From Zygaena filipendulae (taxonomy: Eukaryota; Arthropoda; Insecta; Lepidoptera; Zygaenidae), in assembly GCA_907165275.2 (NCBI GenBank), contig OU015672.1:8042501-8106500 (forward strand): a stretch of DNA of 64,000 bases. The letters run 5' to 3'. The position numbers and the translations under genes are program-made. The notes under the pieces are model-generated. The model was not told the origin of the DNA and made no database searches. It saw nothing but the letters and a program-made list of their open reading frames with translations. Of the stretch, positions 22,162 to 35,600 are shown piece after piece; positions within the stretch are counted from its first letter, which is position 1, and each line of letters opens with the position of its first letter.

Positions 22162-25100
22162 ATGGATGAATTGAAGCTAAGAGCTGGAGAAAAACTCGAA
22201 GCAATACACGTAAGCGCTCATGAAACTTGCTATCTACTAATATAAACACTTTTAAAACATTTTCCCGCCAGAATAATTGCTGTTATTTTAATTTAATACC
22301 TAATAAAGATATTTTTATGTCATATAAATATTTACGTTAACAATATAGCTGTAAAAATGTTTTTTTTTTATTTCGATAATGACTCTCAAGTGTCATTGCC
22401 CTAATTTCGAATGCAAATGACCATGGACTTATGTAATTTTAATAGTGATGAGATGATCATTCCAGATAATAACTTTGTTCATCATAAAGAGAATATGTCT
22501 TTCTATATTTTCTACTTAGGTACCTGTAGATGTAGCAAAGTTTTATACAAATTTTTGTAAACAAAACTTTTTTTAAGGTAGGTGCAATCCTAACTATTAT
22601 AAATGCAAAAGTGAGTTTGTTTGTTTGTTATACTTTCACGGCTCAATGGATCATTATGAAATTTTGCATACACATTCTTAGGGATACAGAGAAGGACATA
22701 GGGTACTTTTATCCCGGAATTCCGGCGGGAACTCTGAAATTAATGCGGGTGAAACCGTGGGGCACAGCTAGTTCAGAAATAAAAACACAACATAATCATA
22801 ACAAAACTGAATGAAAATAAACAATCATAATATTTATAAGAATAAGTTAAAAACTATCTTTACTAAAAACTATCTTTACAAACTTTTTATTATTATTACG
22901 GACACTTTATGCTCGTGTTTAAGACCTTAATTTAGTCCTTTGTTAAGTATCTATCCTTTCTTTCTTATACTGTAGGTATTATTCCTTCGTCTAAAAACTA
23001 AACTTTCGGACCACTCACAGACAACTCGGTACGTACACGCAACTACACACGTTAATTAAGTTTTATACTAGCATTAGTAACTTATTTTTCTATAACCTTC
23101 AATGTAATAATGTTAAACTCATATGTACATAATATCTTTTCAACTACCTTCCTTACCGTTTCAATACTTATAATAATATTTACGAAGAAATCTGTAATTG
23201 GTCTTACTGCTGTGAATTTCTATGTTTTATATTTATACTCATCTGTATCACTGTTTGATTTCTTAATAAAATAAAATAAAAAAATAAAAATTATAAATGA
23301 AAAAGTGAGTTTGTTTGTTACACTTTTACCCATTAACGGCTTAACCAATCATCATGAAATTTTGCAATGCATGTTGTCAGGGGTACATAAAAGGACATAG
23401 GTACTTGTTATCCCGGAATTCCTGCAGGAACTCCGAAATTAACGTGAGTGAAACTGCAAGGAACAGCTAGTAGATTAATAAAAATGAAAAAAGATTTAAA
23501 ACTAAAGGAGAAATTATATGAAAGTACCTAGTTGTTATTTGTTAATATTAAAAATAGATTATATATAGTATTGTGAACTGTTAGATATAATTTTTTGCAG
23601 ATTGCTGCCAAAACTGCAGCTGGCACGAGCAAAACTCGCGTCCAAGATGTATTTAGTCACACTCTTGAAGTTGTCAGAAAGGTATACAAATACACCTAAA
23701 TCTATACTACAAAGAGAAAGTAATTTTTGTTTGTATGTAATGGATGAGCTCAAAAACAACTGAACTGATTTAAAAAATTCTTTTACCTAAATGATATCGC
23801 AGATTTTCCCCGGAACTGAAAACAATGTGGGACGTTTCCCAGAACCATTTAGTGATTGCGTACAATGCTTACGTAATGCATGTCAAAATTTACTTTTGAC
23901 AAAATATTTGTATGTCGATAAGCAATAACATTTTAACCCACAAATTATTGATACAGAACTCTTCATTAGAGAGTTTTAGAACATTTTTTAATTATGTGTT
24001 TACCTTATTACGTTGTTTAAATACCAACAAATTGTTGAACATAAAAAAAGGTTGACACAAAATGGCGTTATAATGTTAAAATATTATTAACTCAAAATTT
24101 CTCCAGTGTGGGTTAACACACTATTGCTTATTGATGTCATTTTAACTATACAGGGTGTATGTTTGAAAAAGAGACTTATTCAGGCCTTCAATAATTTATT
24201 CTCATGTTTAATATTACTGTTTCAATACTTATAAAATACTAGCTGTCCCCCGCGATTTCATCCGCGGTAATTTCGGAGTTCCCGCGGAGGTTGCGGAAAA
24301 AAGTACTCTATGTCCTTCAGTTCCCGAGGGAATTCCGGGATAAAAACTATCCTATCTTTTAAGTTGGACCATTTTATGAATGGTTACAAAATTTTATCAA
24401 AATCCGTTCTGTAGTTTAAGAGTCCATCGCGGACAAACAACGTGACACGTGATTTATATATATTAGATTTATGAAGAAATCTGTAAATGGTCTTACTGCT
24501 GTAAATTCAGTAAATTTTTATATGTTATATCTATATCCATTTGTATCACTGTATGATTTCCTAAGAAAATGAAATAGAAATAAAAATAAAAACAAAAAGA
24601 AATTAAAAGAACCACTGCATCTTAAATGAGGCGAAAAGCTAAATTTCCTTGATTACTGATGCACACAGATCCGCGAAACGTGCCACGACGTGTGGCACCA
24701 CGAGCTGATCGCGGAGGCGCGCGCCCGCACCGCGCTGTGGGCGCGCGAGGCGGCGCGCCGCGTGCGCGAGGGCGCTCCGCCGCTGTCGCCGGTGCTGCTG
24801 TACGAGGAGCTCAAGGCGCTCCTCAAGGATCGCGGTGAGACTGCCTTAACTTGTCATCAGCGTGACCAGATTCAGTAAAAATAAAAAAATATAGAACCTA
24901 AATAAATCTTTTTTGCATTCTTTCTTTCTTCAGTTGTTCAAATAATTTATCGATATCCTTACTACTACTTATACATATACTAAAGTGTTTTTTTTTTGTT
25001 TGTTATACTTTTACGCCTTTAGGGCTCAACCGATTATCATGAAATTTTATATTCATGATGTCAAGGGTACAGAGAAGAACATAGGGTATTTTTTATCTCG

Positions 25101-28100
25101 GAATTACCGCGGGCACTCCGAAATTATCGCTGTTGAAATTTGTACAGTTAGTGGTCCACACTAAACAAATATTATAAGGGAAAGATTTCATTTTTTGTCT
25201 GTTTGTTACCATTAAACTCAAAAACTATTCGATTTTGATTTCATAAATCCATAGGCTGTACATAGGCTGTATTGTAACCCGGAATTCCCGTGGGGACCCC
25301 GTAATACCGCGAGGAACAGCTAGCAAAGTATATTTGTATGTGAATTAGTATCGAGTATCGACTATCGCTGTGTGTGGTGTCGCACGTTGCACCTGCACGG
25401 ATGTACACCTGTAGGGATGTTAAAGGAGATTGCCCACCGACGGTATCGTTAAATCCGAGTTGTGTCACTACTTTATGAAATCAGTAATTTATATTATTAA
25501 TTAAAACCATTTTTGTAAATATTACGAAATAACAATTTCTCCGGATAAAAACTGACCAAAATAAAAGTCGTTGTTTTGACCATTTAAGTACCTATTTTGT
25601 CGCCATTTTTTCAATACCTACGATTAGATTAGTGATGGGTAAGGGATCAATAAGGTTAGGTAACATTCTCAATAATTGATCAATAAACAATCGATAACAA
25701 TAAAAAAAAAATCGATAGTATTGATTTTAATGGAGCACGGTGGTGGAGCCTTTTTTACGAGTATGGTGCTGTTATTAATATATTTAACACAATGCATTAA
25801 AAATATAGATTAAAACTACTAAGCCGCATTTTAAGAAACATTTTAAAATCTATTTTGAAATGACCAAGAAATAGGTTATTGAAGTTTAGTCTGTACCTAC
25901 GTATACGACTTTACTAATATCAATCTTCGATTTACCGTAAATAAGGTGCTTATACCGATACTTTCGTTTATAACAGCGTTCCCTGGTTAATAAAAAAACT
26001 TTAACTAGGCAATTAGTGCAAGGATTATTTAATTTAATCTTCCCATTAAGGGTTGTATAGAATAAGGAGAACGGTATTCATGTTTATCAAAATATTATGT
26101 CCTTCAAAAGTGGCGCTGCAATCGCTGCCGTATGGTAAAAATATAGTAGTTATCGAAGCACTGAAGTGTGCCGATAAGTAGTGCCGAATACTATCAATAG
26201 GACATTTTTCGGCACGCATTGGTATGGAGGTATGTGCCGCAGCGATCGTAGCGCCATCCTGGATGGTTTTTGAACTTTTATTAATTGTTGCTTCAGCTGG
26301 CTACTTTTTCAACGTGTCTCCCAAACAGGTACTTTCTTTCCTTTTACACTCTGTAATACTCCCGGAACAGAAAAAATAAGCGAATCTTGATTTCTGCGAA
26401 TCAGCGATCGATTCACTAAATCGGAAGTTAAAAGATAGATTTCATTCACATTTCACAGAAAAAAGTTCATTTTTCTTAGCTCAATCGGTTCTAGGCATGT
26501 CGATTCATTTTAAAAGAAATCGATCTCCAAATCGAATGAATTGATTCTTGATTAAATCAAGTTTCAAAAGGTTTCTCAATTAATCGCGATTTTTAAATAT
26601 GCCTAAGAGTAACGTTTGAGTAACGTTATCTTTGGTCTTTTGAATGCACTCATAAATATTTAATTACGAGTGCATCCGATTTTAGTGTCGTGACAAAAAC
26701 AAAAAACTGATACCACAGCTAATTTAGGGTTGTAGTCGCTATTTTCTTAACAGTCCGATTTAAGAGATTTAACGAAGATTTTGGGGGTCAAGATCGATTA
26801 ATCGATTTTAGATCAACATGCTCTGACTGATGATTATCGATTTTTCGATAAATCAATCTCAGTTTAACATCCCTAACCTTGCTGTCGGCTGTCAAATGTT
26901 TGTTTTGGCTTTGGTTGCAGTTTGTTTTGAACTTTGGTTTTGAACTAAATACAGCAAATACCCTGAGAGCTATTTCAGGGTATTATTGTAGCTGCCTAGT
27001 AGGCAATCGCACAGTGGGGTGTTGTGCCCACGTGATGACCATCACTTGGTATCTAAGCTGGGGTCGGCATTATGACATCCAAGCGCCAGCGCAGTTTTTA
27101 GACAATATATTTGAAGAATATTGTTATGAAAACGAATAAACATTGTTACATATCTACTTCTTTTTGTATTTAAATTCCTAGAAAGTTCTTCTATTTTAGT
27201 GATCATTGCTAAATGAAATAGTTACCCACCTAATTAATTTGATATACATTGCTGCAATACTACTGAAACAAAAGTAACGTTTTATATAATTATGTTAAAA
27301 CGTAAGAGATTTCAAGTTTTTAGGTTCTACAATCCTTTTCTCTAATTTGTAACTATTAAATATTTGCAACCTCAGTTATTAGTAATTGTTATATTATTTA
27401 GTAAAGAAACACTAAAATGAATTGCCCAATTCTAAATAAGTTGACTAGGTAATTATTATTAAATGTTGACATCCATTGCTTTATTTAATGAATAGTCATG
27501 CTGGGAACCATTACTTTATTTACTTAATATATCTAAATATTTCAGAAAACCGTAATTAGCACTTAGCAGCTTGTTAACAATTTCGAAAATTCTAATTTTA
27601 CCAGTCATTCATTACCGTATTGCTGTGAAATGCCGAGAATTACAAAAATCGATTGCGATGGGAAAAATCGACTTTTAATCAATCGATTTTTCCCTCCACG
27701 TCACACGGGGCCGCGCCACTCGGCACTCGGCACTCGGCAGTGTGGCGGCGCAGCGTGGCGCTGTTCGTGTGCGGCGCGGTGCTGGGCGGCGGCGCGGGGC
27801 TGGCGCTGGGGCTGCGCGCCGCGCGCCGCCCGCCGGCCGGGCCGCACGCGCGCGCGCTGCACGCGCACGGCGACTGCGCCGTCGTGCTCGTCGACGACGC
27901 CGTCGCGCCCGGTGAGCAAATGCACAGTGATAAATTTATCCGACCTCGCTCGAACCATCTGCTGGTGATACCGTCGGCGCTAACTGTGTCCCATAGGAAC
28001 TCTCCGCTTGTCCGCGCCATACATATTACCTCAACACAGTCGATGGATGAGTGTGCGCGATGAGTGCTTGAGGTATTGCGAGCGGATGAACGTATCAAAA

Positions 28101-31100
28101 ATTTAAATTTTTAATTTCACAGTGTATAACTGTATAACTGTAAAGCTGTGAGAAATTTTGTGTAATAAATAAATAAATAAATAAATCTAACACCCCGTTC
28201 CCACTTGTCGGGTGTCGGATCCGGATTTTAATCGGATGTCGGCGCCTCTGTTCATACTTGTCGGGTGTCGGATCCGGATTTTAATCGGATGTCGGCGCCT
28301 CTGTTCACACTTGTCGGGTGTCGGATCCGGATTTTAATCGGATGTCGGCGCCTCTGTTCCCACTTGCCGGGTGTCGGATCCGGATTTTAATCGGATGTCG
28401 GCGCCTCTGTTCACACTTGTCGGGTGTCGGATCCGGATTTTAATCGGATGTCGGCGCCTCTGTTCACACTTGTCGGGTGTCGGATCCGGATTTTAATCGG
28501 ATGTTGGCGCCTCTGTTCCCACTTGTAGGTGTCGGATCCGGACTTTAATCGGATATCGACGCCTCTGTTCACACTTGTCGGGTGTCGGATCCGGATTTTA
28601 ATCGGATGTTGGCGCCTCTGTTTACACTTGTCGGGTGTCGGATCCGGTGTTTTAATCGGATGTCGGCGCCTCTGTTCACACTTGTTGAGTGTCGGATCCG
28701 GTGTGTGAACAGAAGCGCCGACATCCGAATAAAATCCGGATCCGACACCCGACAAGTGGGAACTGAGTGTTACACATTATTTATGCTGTCACAAGGGCAA
28801 AAGCGGTATCTCAATGAAAGGGAGCTTCGAAAAAATTGAAGTTTTGTATAAAAATAATTTTCTTTTTACTTAACTTTTTACTTTTTCGGCGATAAGCTAC
28901 ATATATTTTGTCTAAGGTGTAGAGTTTGTGAAGTTAGACCTTGCGTGTAGAGTTATAAGCTTGCTCTACATGAGATCTGATAACTTTTTGACAGTGCGAG
29001 TCATATGGACTCGTCTTGGCAACATTTTACATGAAAATGTTTTTGGTGGGATTGGTCTAACCGTATCGGAGATTGGTGGAACAAACTGACAGACAATGGT
29101 TTTAAGATGTTTTTGAATTTAATTCATTCAGTAAAAAGCTGTTATTTTACATTACAAATTCATTTTTATCTATGTGTATTTAGAAGATTAAAAAATACCC
29201 TATTGCCATGACTGTAGGTCCATTTTCGAACTGACTCCGTGCTATAGACGGTTTTGCATTACTCTATTTAAAACACGTGGCACATGCGTTATGCATATGA
29301 AGATCAATCAAAGCCTATCGAGTCTATCTTTTCTTCACTGGTCACTGAAGCGTCAGTGTCCCTCGTCGATGGTCATGACCCTCGTCTCGGGCTCGTAGTC
29401 GTGGTCAATGACCCGCGTCTTGACCACCTGCTTATAAACAAACGCCGACTTGCGCGGCGTGCGCGTGCGCGCCGGCGACTCGAAGTCCACTTCGTACAGC
29501 CCGAAACGCTTTCTGCGAATCAAAACCATTACGACTCATTCACCGACTTCCAAAAAGGAGGAAGTTCTATGTTCGATTGTATGCATGTTTTTTTTTTATT
29601 TCCATGTTTTTCCATTTTCCATGTTTCGCATTTATAGTAGGTATTACTAGCTGACCCCCGCGGTTTCACCCGCAGCAGTAATTATAGAGTTCTCGCGGGA
29701 ATTCCGTGACAAAAGTACCCTATGTCATTCTATACCCCCGACAACGTGTGTGCAAAATTTCACGATGATCGGTTTAGCAGTTAAGGCCCGAAAAGGTAAT
29801 AGTTACTTTTGCGTTTATAATGTTATTAGCAAATGGATTTCAAATTACATTAGAAATGGCTGCATGGGCCACGTTCTCAGCATTTGACGACCCGTTTGGC
29901 GCAGAGGTCACCATGCCTACCCGCTAATCAAGGGGTTCCGGGTTCGATTCCCGGTGGGGGTGGACTTTGTGTGATGAACACAGGGTTCCATTTTCCAGTC
30001 TGGGTGTGTTTATATACCTATAGTATAATATATATGTAATTCTATGTAGTATATACCACGTTTGCTTGGTTTCCACGACACAAGCTAATAATAGCTTAGT
30101 GTGGGATCAAGTAGATCTGTGTGTTGTGATGTGGATTATTAAAAAAAAAAAAAATTACATTTACATACTCGTAGGTATACAGTAGGGTGGGTCAAATTTT
30201 TTTTTTCTCGTTTTTCTAATATGCTCAGCATTAAAAAGGTGCCAAATGACGTCGTTAAATGATATGTAAAGTTTTGTTAGATTATTTTAAGTTTTATTGC
30301 CTCCGGAATGTCATAGAATTATTAAAAAAAAGTAGATTTTTTTGTGTAAATGTACTAATGCTTTTCTCAAGTTATTGATATCAGATTTCATGCGTAATAG
30401 TTTTTAGCAATGATAAATATGAAATTGTTTGGTCAAGTTCAAGGAGAAACAATTTTTACAGGAAAAAATATAAAGAATAATTATTAAAGTGAAGGGTTAA
30501 CTATGTGGCGAAATCTTTTTTTCTGTCGAATTTCGACATTGCTTTTCTCGATTCTATCTGGGCTTTGATAAAACCTTCTGTCATTGTTTTATTAAATAAA
30601 GTGGCTGAAGCTTTGGTCAGAGCTTTAACTGCCCTTTCTACTGCTTGTGTGTGACACGGAAGACGTAATAAATCCAATTCTACTGCTCCTTTTTCTTGAA
30701 TAAACTTTTGGAGATTTTCTTCGGTTACAGATCTTAATAACGGTGGCTCAGTGACATTTTCTTGCCAATTCAAAAGGTCATAATATGTTAATGTAAAGTT
30801 TATCTTTGGTACCTGGAACAGACGCAATTTCTGATCTAGCTTTCAAAATTCAAAACCACCGGGTATGGGACATTTTGCCTGGTAATTTGTTAGCTAAATC
30901 GCTAGGAAATATGCGTGTTGCAATTGCTTCAACTATTCTGTACAAGTATTTTTGGTCTGTACTAAAAAAAAATACTTGTACAGAATAGTTGAAGCAATTT
31001 CAACAGGCATATATCCTAGCGATTTAGCTAACAAATTACCAGGCAAAATGTCCCATGCCCGATGGTTAACTCGTGCCAACAGGATTCTCCGTCTGTATGA

Positions 31101-32538
31101 TTCAGTTGAACCTGCCTCTGAAAATCTATTAACTCTTGCAACTTATATTGTCAAGGTTTACGCTCCACTATGGTTTCCTATAAAAACCCATTCTAGCTGT
31201 AAAGATGGGTCGCGAGCTCACCAGATATTTACCAACAACTTTAAAAACCGTTATCGACCCAGTAATTCAAAGACACAGCTATTTTGCACACCCGGAAAAC
31301 TTATTGCTTGCAATGTATGTTTTTGAAAGCTAGATCAGAAACACAAAAAAATTGCGTCTGTTTCAGGTACCAAAGATAAACTTTAACGCATTAACATATT
31401 ATGACCTTTTAAACTGGCAAGCAAATATCACTGAGCCACCGTTAATAAGATCTGTAACCGAAGAAAATCTCCAAATGTTTATTCAAGTAAAAGGAGCAGG
31501 AGAATTGGATTTATTACGTCTTCCGTGTCACATACAAGCAGTAGGAAGAGCAGTTAAAGCTGTGACCGAAGCTTCAGTCACTTTATGCAGTAAGACAATG
31601 ACAGAAGATTTTATCAAAGCCCAGATAGAATCGAGATAAGCAATGCCGAAATTCGACAGCAAAAAAGATTTCGCCACATAGTTAACTCTTCACTTTAATA
31701 AATTATTCTTTATAATTTTTCCTGTAAAAATTGTTTCCTCTTTAATAAACCTATATTTACTATGGATTTAAGACTTTTATTTATAAATAGTGTTCATTAG
31801 TGTAACTTAATATGCCATAGTGTTAGACCTTTTTTAACAATTATGTGTTGATGATTTCCAAATGAATCCGGAGGCAGAAGATTGATTCCGATTGCAATGA
31901 AACTTCATAATATATTTACACTCATTATTTAGCACCTTTTTGTCACTGTGCCCGTATAAAAACTAAACTTTTTTTTTTCTCCATACATAAGTGACCCACC
32001 CTAGTATACAGGGTGAATTGTTGAGACAGGACAGTAAGGGTAGGGCACCTTAACCGTTATAGTTACAGGAAAACGCTTGTACGCACTATTCATAAATTTT
32101 AAAGATATTCTGAACTGCATTTGCAAATTTGCGAAAAAATGTACTGTCAGCAATAAAATGGTAATTTTACACAAAAACTTTTTTGATGCCAATCGATCCT
32201 GTTTCTTATAAGGATCAAAAGTCTCTACTGGACCGACAGTTTGCGATTTCTGACATTTCTAGTACTCAAACCTCAGTCGATTGGCATCAAAAAAAATTTT
32301 TTTGTGTAAAATTACCATTTTATTGCTGACAGTACATTTTTTCCCAAATCTGCAAATGCAGTTCAGAATATCTTTAAAATTTATGAATAGTCTCCTACAA
32401 GCGTTTTCCTGTAACCATAACGGTTAAGGTGCCCTGCCCTTACTGTCCCGTCTCAAAAACTCACTTTATTCATTCATTTCATTGGGTTCTTGCATTCACA
32501 CACGCGCACACACACATACACACACACACACGCACGCA

Positions 32539-32602
<64 letters not shown>

Positions 32603-35600
32603 TACACTTCAAAACTATTTCACACGATTTATTTAAATATTAAGTTATAAAATCAGTATGCTTTCGGATGTGTATTCTGTTAATTTTAAATTAGTTATGA
32701 GGAGCGGAGTCTCCTGGCACAGGCGTAATTATGCCTAAAAGGAGGCTCCAGCTATTTACCTAGTTATAAGTTCATATTGTGAAAGTAATAAATAATTTTG
32801 AATTTTGAATTGAATTAAATAAATGAAAAAACGAAAACATTTTTGCTTACGTATATCCCTGCGCCCATTCATAGTTGTCCATCAAACTCCACGCCATATA
32901 TCCTTTTATATTAACACCGGCGTCGATACAGTCCAAAACGCTCTCCAAAGCGCCCCTGTAGAACTGCGCGCGCTCCTCGTCCTCTATGTAGTTTGTGCCC
33001 TCGGTGAACAGGCCGTTCTCTGTTATGTACATCTTCGGATTGTTGTACCTCGTCTGTATGTCTGTGAGGACTTTGTATATGCTGTTGGGCGATAGCTGTA
33101 AACGGTTATTTAATTTAATTTTTATTTTATTTTCGTTTATTCAGGACAACAACAGCTACAAAAACATATAATAGATTTAGATTACAAGATTTCACTATGA
33201 GCCAATAATAGTTACCCTTATATAAAGTACAGAATTTAGCAGTACGTACACAAAACTACAAGAATTTAGATGAATGAGTTCAAGAAACACAGAACTTAGT
33301 AACACAGATCTATATAGACAATAATTGTGCTAAAATCACAATTACTATCACAAATAAAATAATTACTCACAAACAACGGGCCCGATGTAGATTCTATCCA
33401 AACTGAGGGTGTATGGACGCCCGGCGAACCGATGTCGTCGCCCAGCGAAGGAACAGTAACGTCGGTCGGTTTGTCATTTGCATATACATAATTGCCCATG
33501 TAATGGTTCACACCGAAGAAGTCGGAAGAACCCCGGGTCAGTGCCTTCTCCTCGTCAGTGAAGTCGGGAAGGCGTGATCTCGAGAAGCCTTGTTCCGCGC
33601 TTTTCTTGGCCACGAGCTCGTATAGCTCTTTGGGGAAACCGCCCTCCTCGGAGAATATGGGTTCAGCGTAAATGGCCCACTGTGGAAGAAAAGATAGAGG
33701 TTGTAGCACTAGGTTGTTCCCCCAACGTCAATTTCAGAATCCCCACGAAAATACCGATTCCAAGACCGAAACTATGCATCATTAGCCGATCCCTGTGGCT
33801 CTACACGTGTCAATTTTTTGAGACACCCACCATTACTCAAGGATATTCTTGCCGGTGAAAGAGTTTTTAGAATCTGCTCAGCAGTTCCAGAGATTTAACC
33901 CCCCCCCCCCCCACGCAAAATTATAATATTATTAGTCATATACAGCATGTAAGATAAAATAAATATGGGACGTATTAAAGGCGGATACTTAGTAGACATT
34001 CAATAGGGTACTTGCATGAAATTTATAATAAGAAATTGTGTCAATATTTCAAAAATAGGGCCCAAGAAAAACTTAATCGTGAAAGATTTACTTAAAAAAA
34101 TATCAATAGTTTACAAAATGTTTGGCTTTTAATTTTGTGAAACGGAACGTTGCAACGAAACACCAATCACAGCCACGCTTAACATATTACGTCACTTTTA
34201 TTTTTTTAGGAAAAATTTACCCCTTTCAGGGAATGCAAAAAGAAACTAAGTGCATACAATCAACACATATTATTTTACTTTTTCTGAAGTTTTTACTTTA
34301 AAATAAGATGCATTTCGATTCTTTACTGAAACTTTTGAAAGTAACTCGACACGTTCAACGTTAATTTCGCTTTTGAATATTGAAGTTACTTATCTGTCAG
34401 TGTCACATAACCCTGTCCTAACCACAGTGACATCTCTATCACATATTGATAAGGCGTAATTTTTATCTAGTGAAATCATTCTGCGTTTTGAGTAGGAACT
34501 TTGAAACGCTCTATTTAATTAATTTATGCATATATTTTTTTCTTTTTCTTGCTTTGTTTAAGTAGGCCATATATCTTTAAAATAGACCGAAAAAAAAATC
34601 GTGCAAGTACCCTGTTGTTCTCTCGCAATCAAACATAAGAAATCGTGCCAGTATTATTATTATTGAGCATGTAGTTGTTGTGAGTTTGTTTGTTTGTTAC
34701 GCTTTCAAGCCTTATCTACTCAACCGATCATCATGAAATTGTGCATGCATGTCGTCAGGGGTACAAAGAAGGACATAGGGTACTTTTTGTTCCGGAATTC
34801 CCGCGGCACCTTTGAAATTGACGGGGGAGAAACCGCGGGGAACAGCTATAGTAAGTATATACAGCATCACTAACTTCGCTTTGTTTTTGCAATTCTGTGG
34901 CCAGTCGGTCCCTATCCGAATACGTCACTGGTTCGTACGCTGGGACGCTGATCGTGATGCCGCACTCGCCGCCCTGGCTCGCCTTGAACTCGTCGCAGTA
35001 CGTGCGGTACGCTCTAGCGTGCGCCATGACCAGGTTCTTCGCGCACAGATAGTCGCCCACACCGGTGGCGTTGAGCATCGGCGCCAGGCCCGTAGAGCCG
35101 TAACCTAAATAGCATATCTGAAACGGTTCGTTGAACGTGATCCAGTGTTTCACCCGATCGCCGAACAGTTCGTACGCGACGCGCGCGTAGTCGTCGAACC
35201 ACTCCACTATCAATGGGTTGGCGAATCCTCCCAAGTCTTGCAGGTTCTGCGGCAAATCCCAATGGAACAGCGTGGCCATCGGTGTGATGTTGTATTTGAG
35301 CATTTCGTCGATGTAGTTGTTGTAGAATGCGACGCCAGCGTCGCTTATCTTGTCCGGATAACCGCTGGGTAGGATCCTGGTCCAGGACAAGGAGAATCTG
35401 TACGTGTCCACACCGAGCTCCCTCAACATTTCGACGTCCCTCTTGTAATACTCGTACGAGTTCGCCGCAACGTCGCCATTGCTTCGGTCTGCGATCAGCT
35501 CAGGTTTCGTATGGGTCAAGTGATCCCAGATATTTTCGGTTTTGTCTAGAAAAAAAAATATTATTAAACAAAGATTGGTTCAACAAAGGTTGGAACCGCG

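Noticed and set aside
28203..28700. Direct repeats resembling a CRISPR array
   Set aside because: Units are contiguous with no unique spacers, the organism is eukaryotic, and no cas genes exist. It is an amplified transposon arm.
29888..29962. A tRNA gene
   Set aside because: A and B boxes are present, but the body, conserved 3' tail and poly(A) define a SINE, and a second tail fragment exists at 35603. The cloverleaf also looks imperfect.
32429..32650. His-Thr-rich frame
   Set aside because: It is the (CA)n microsatellite read as protein.
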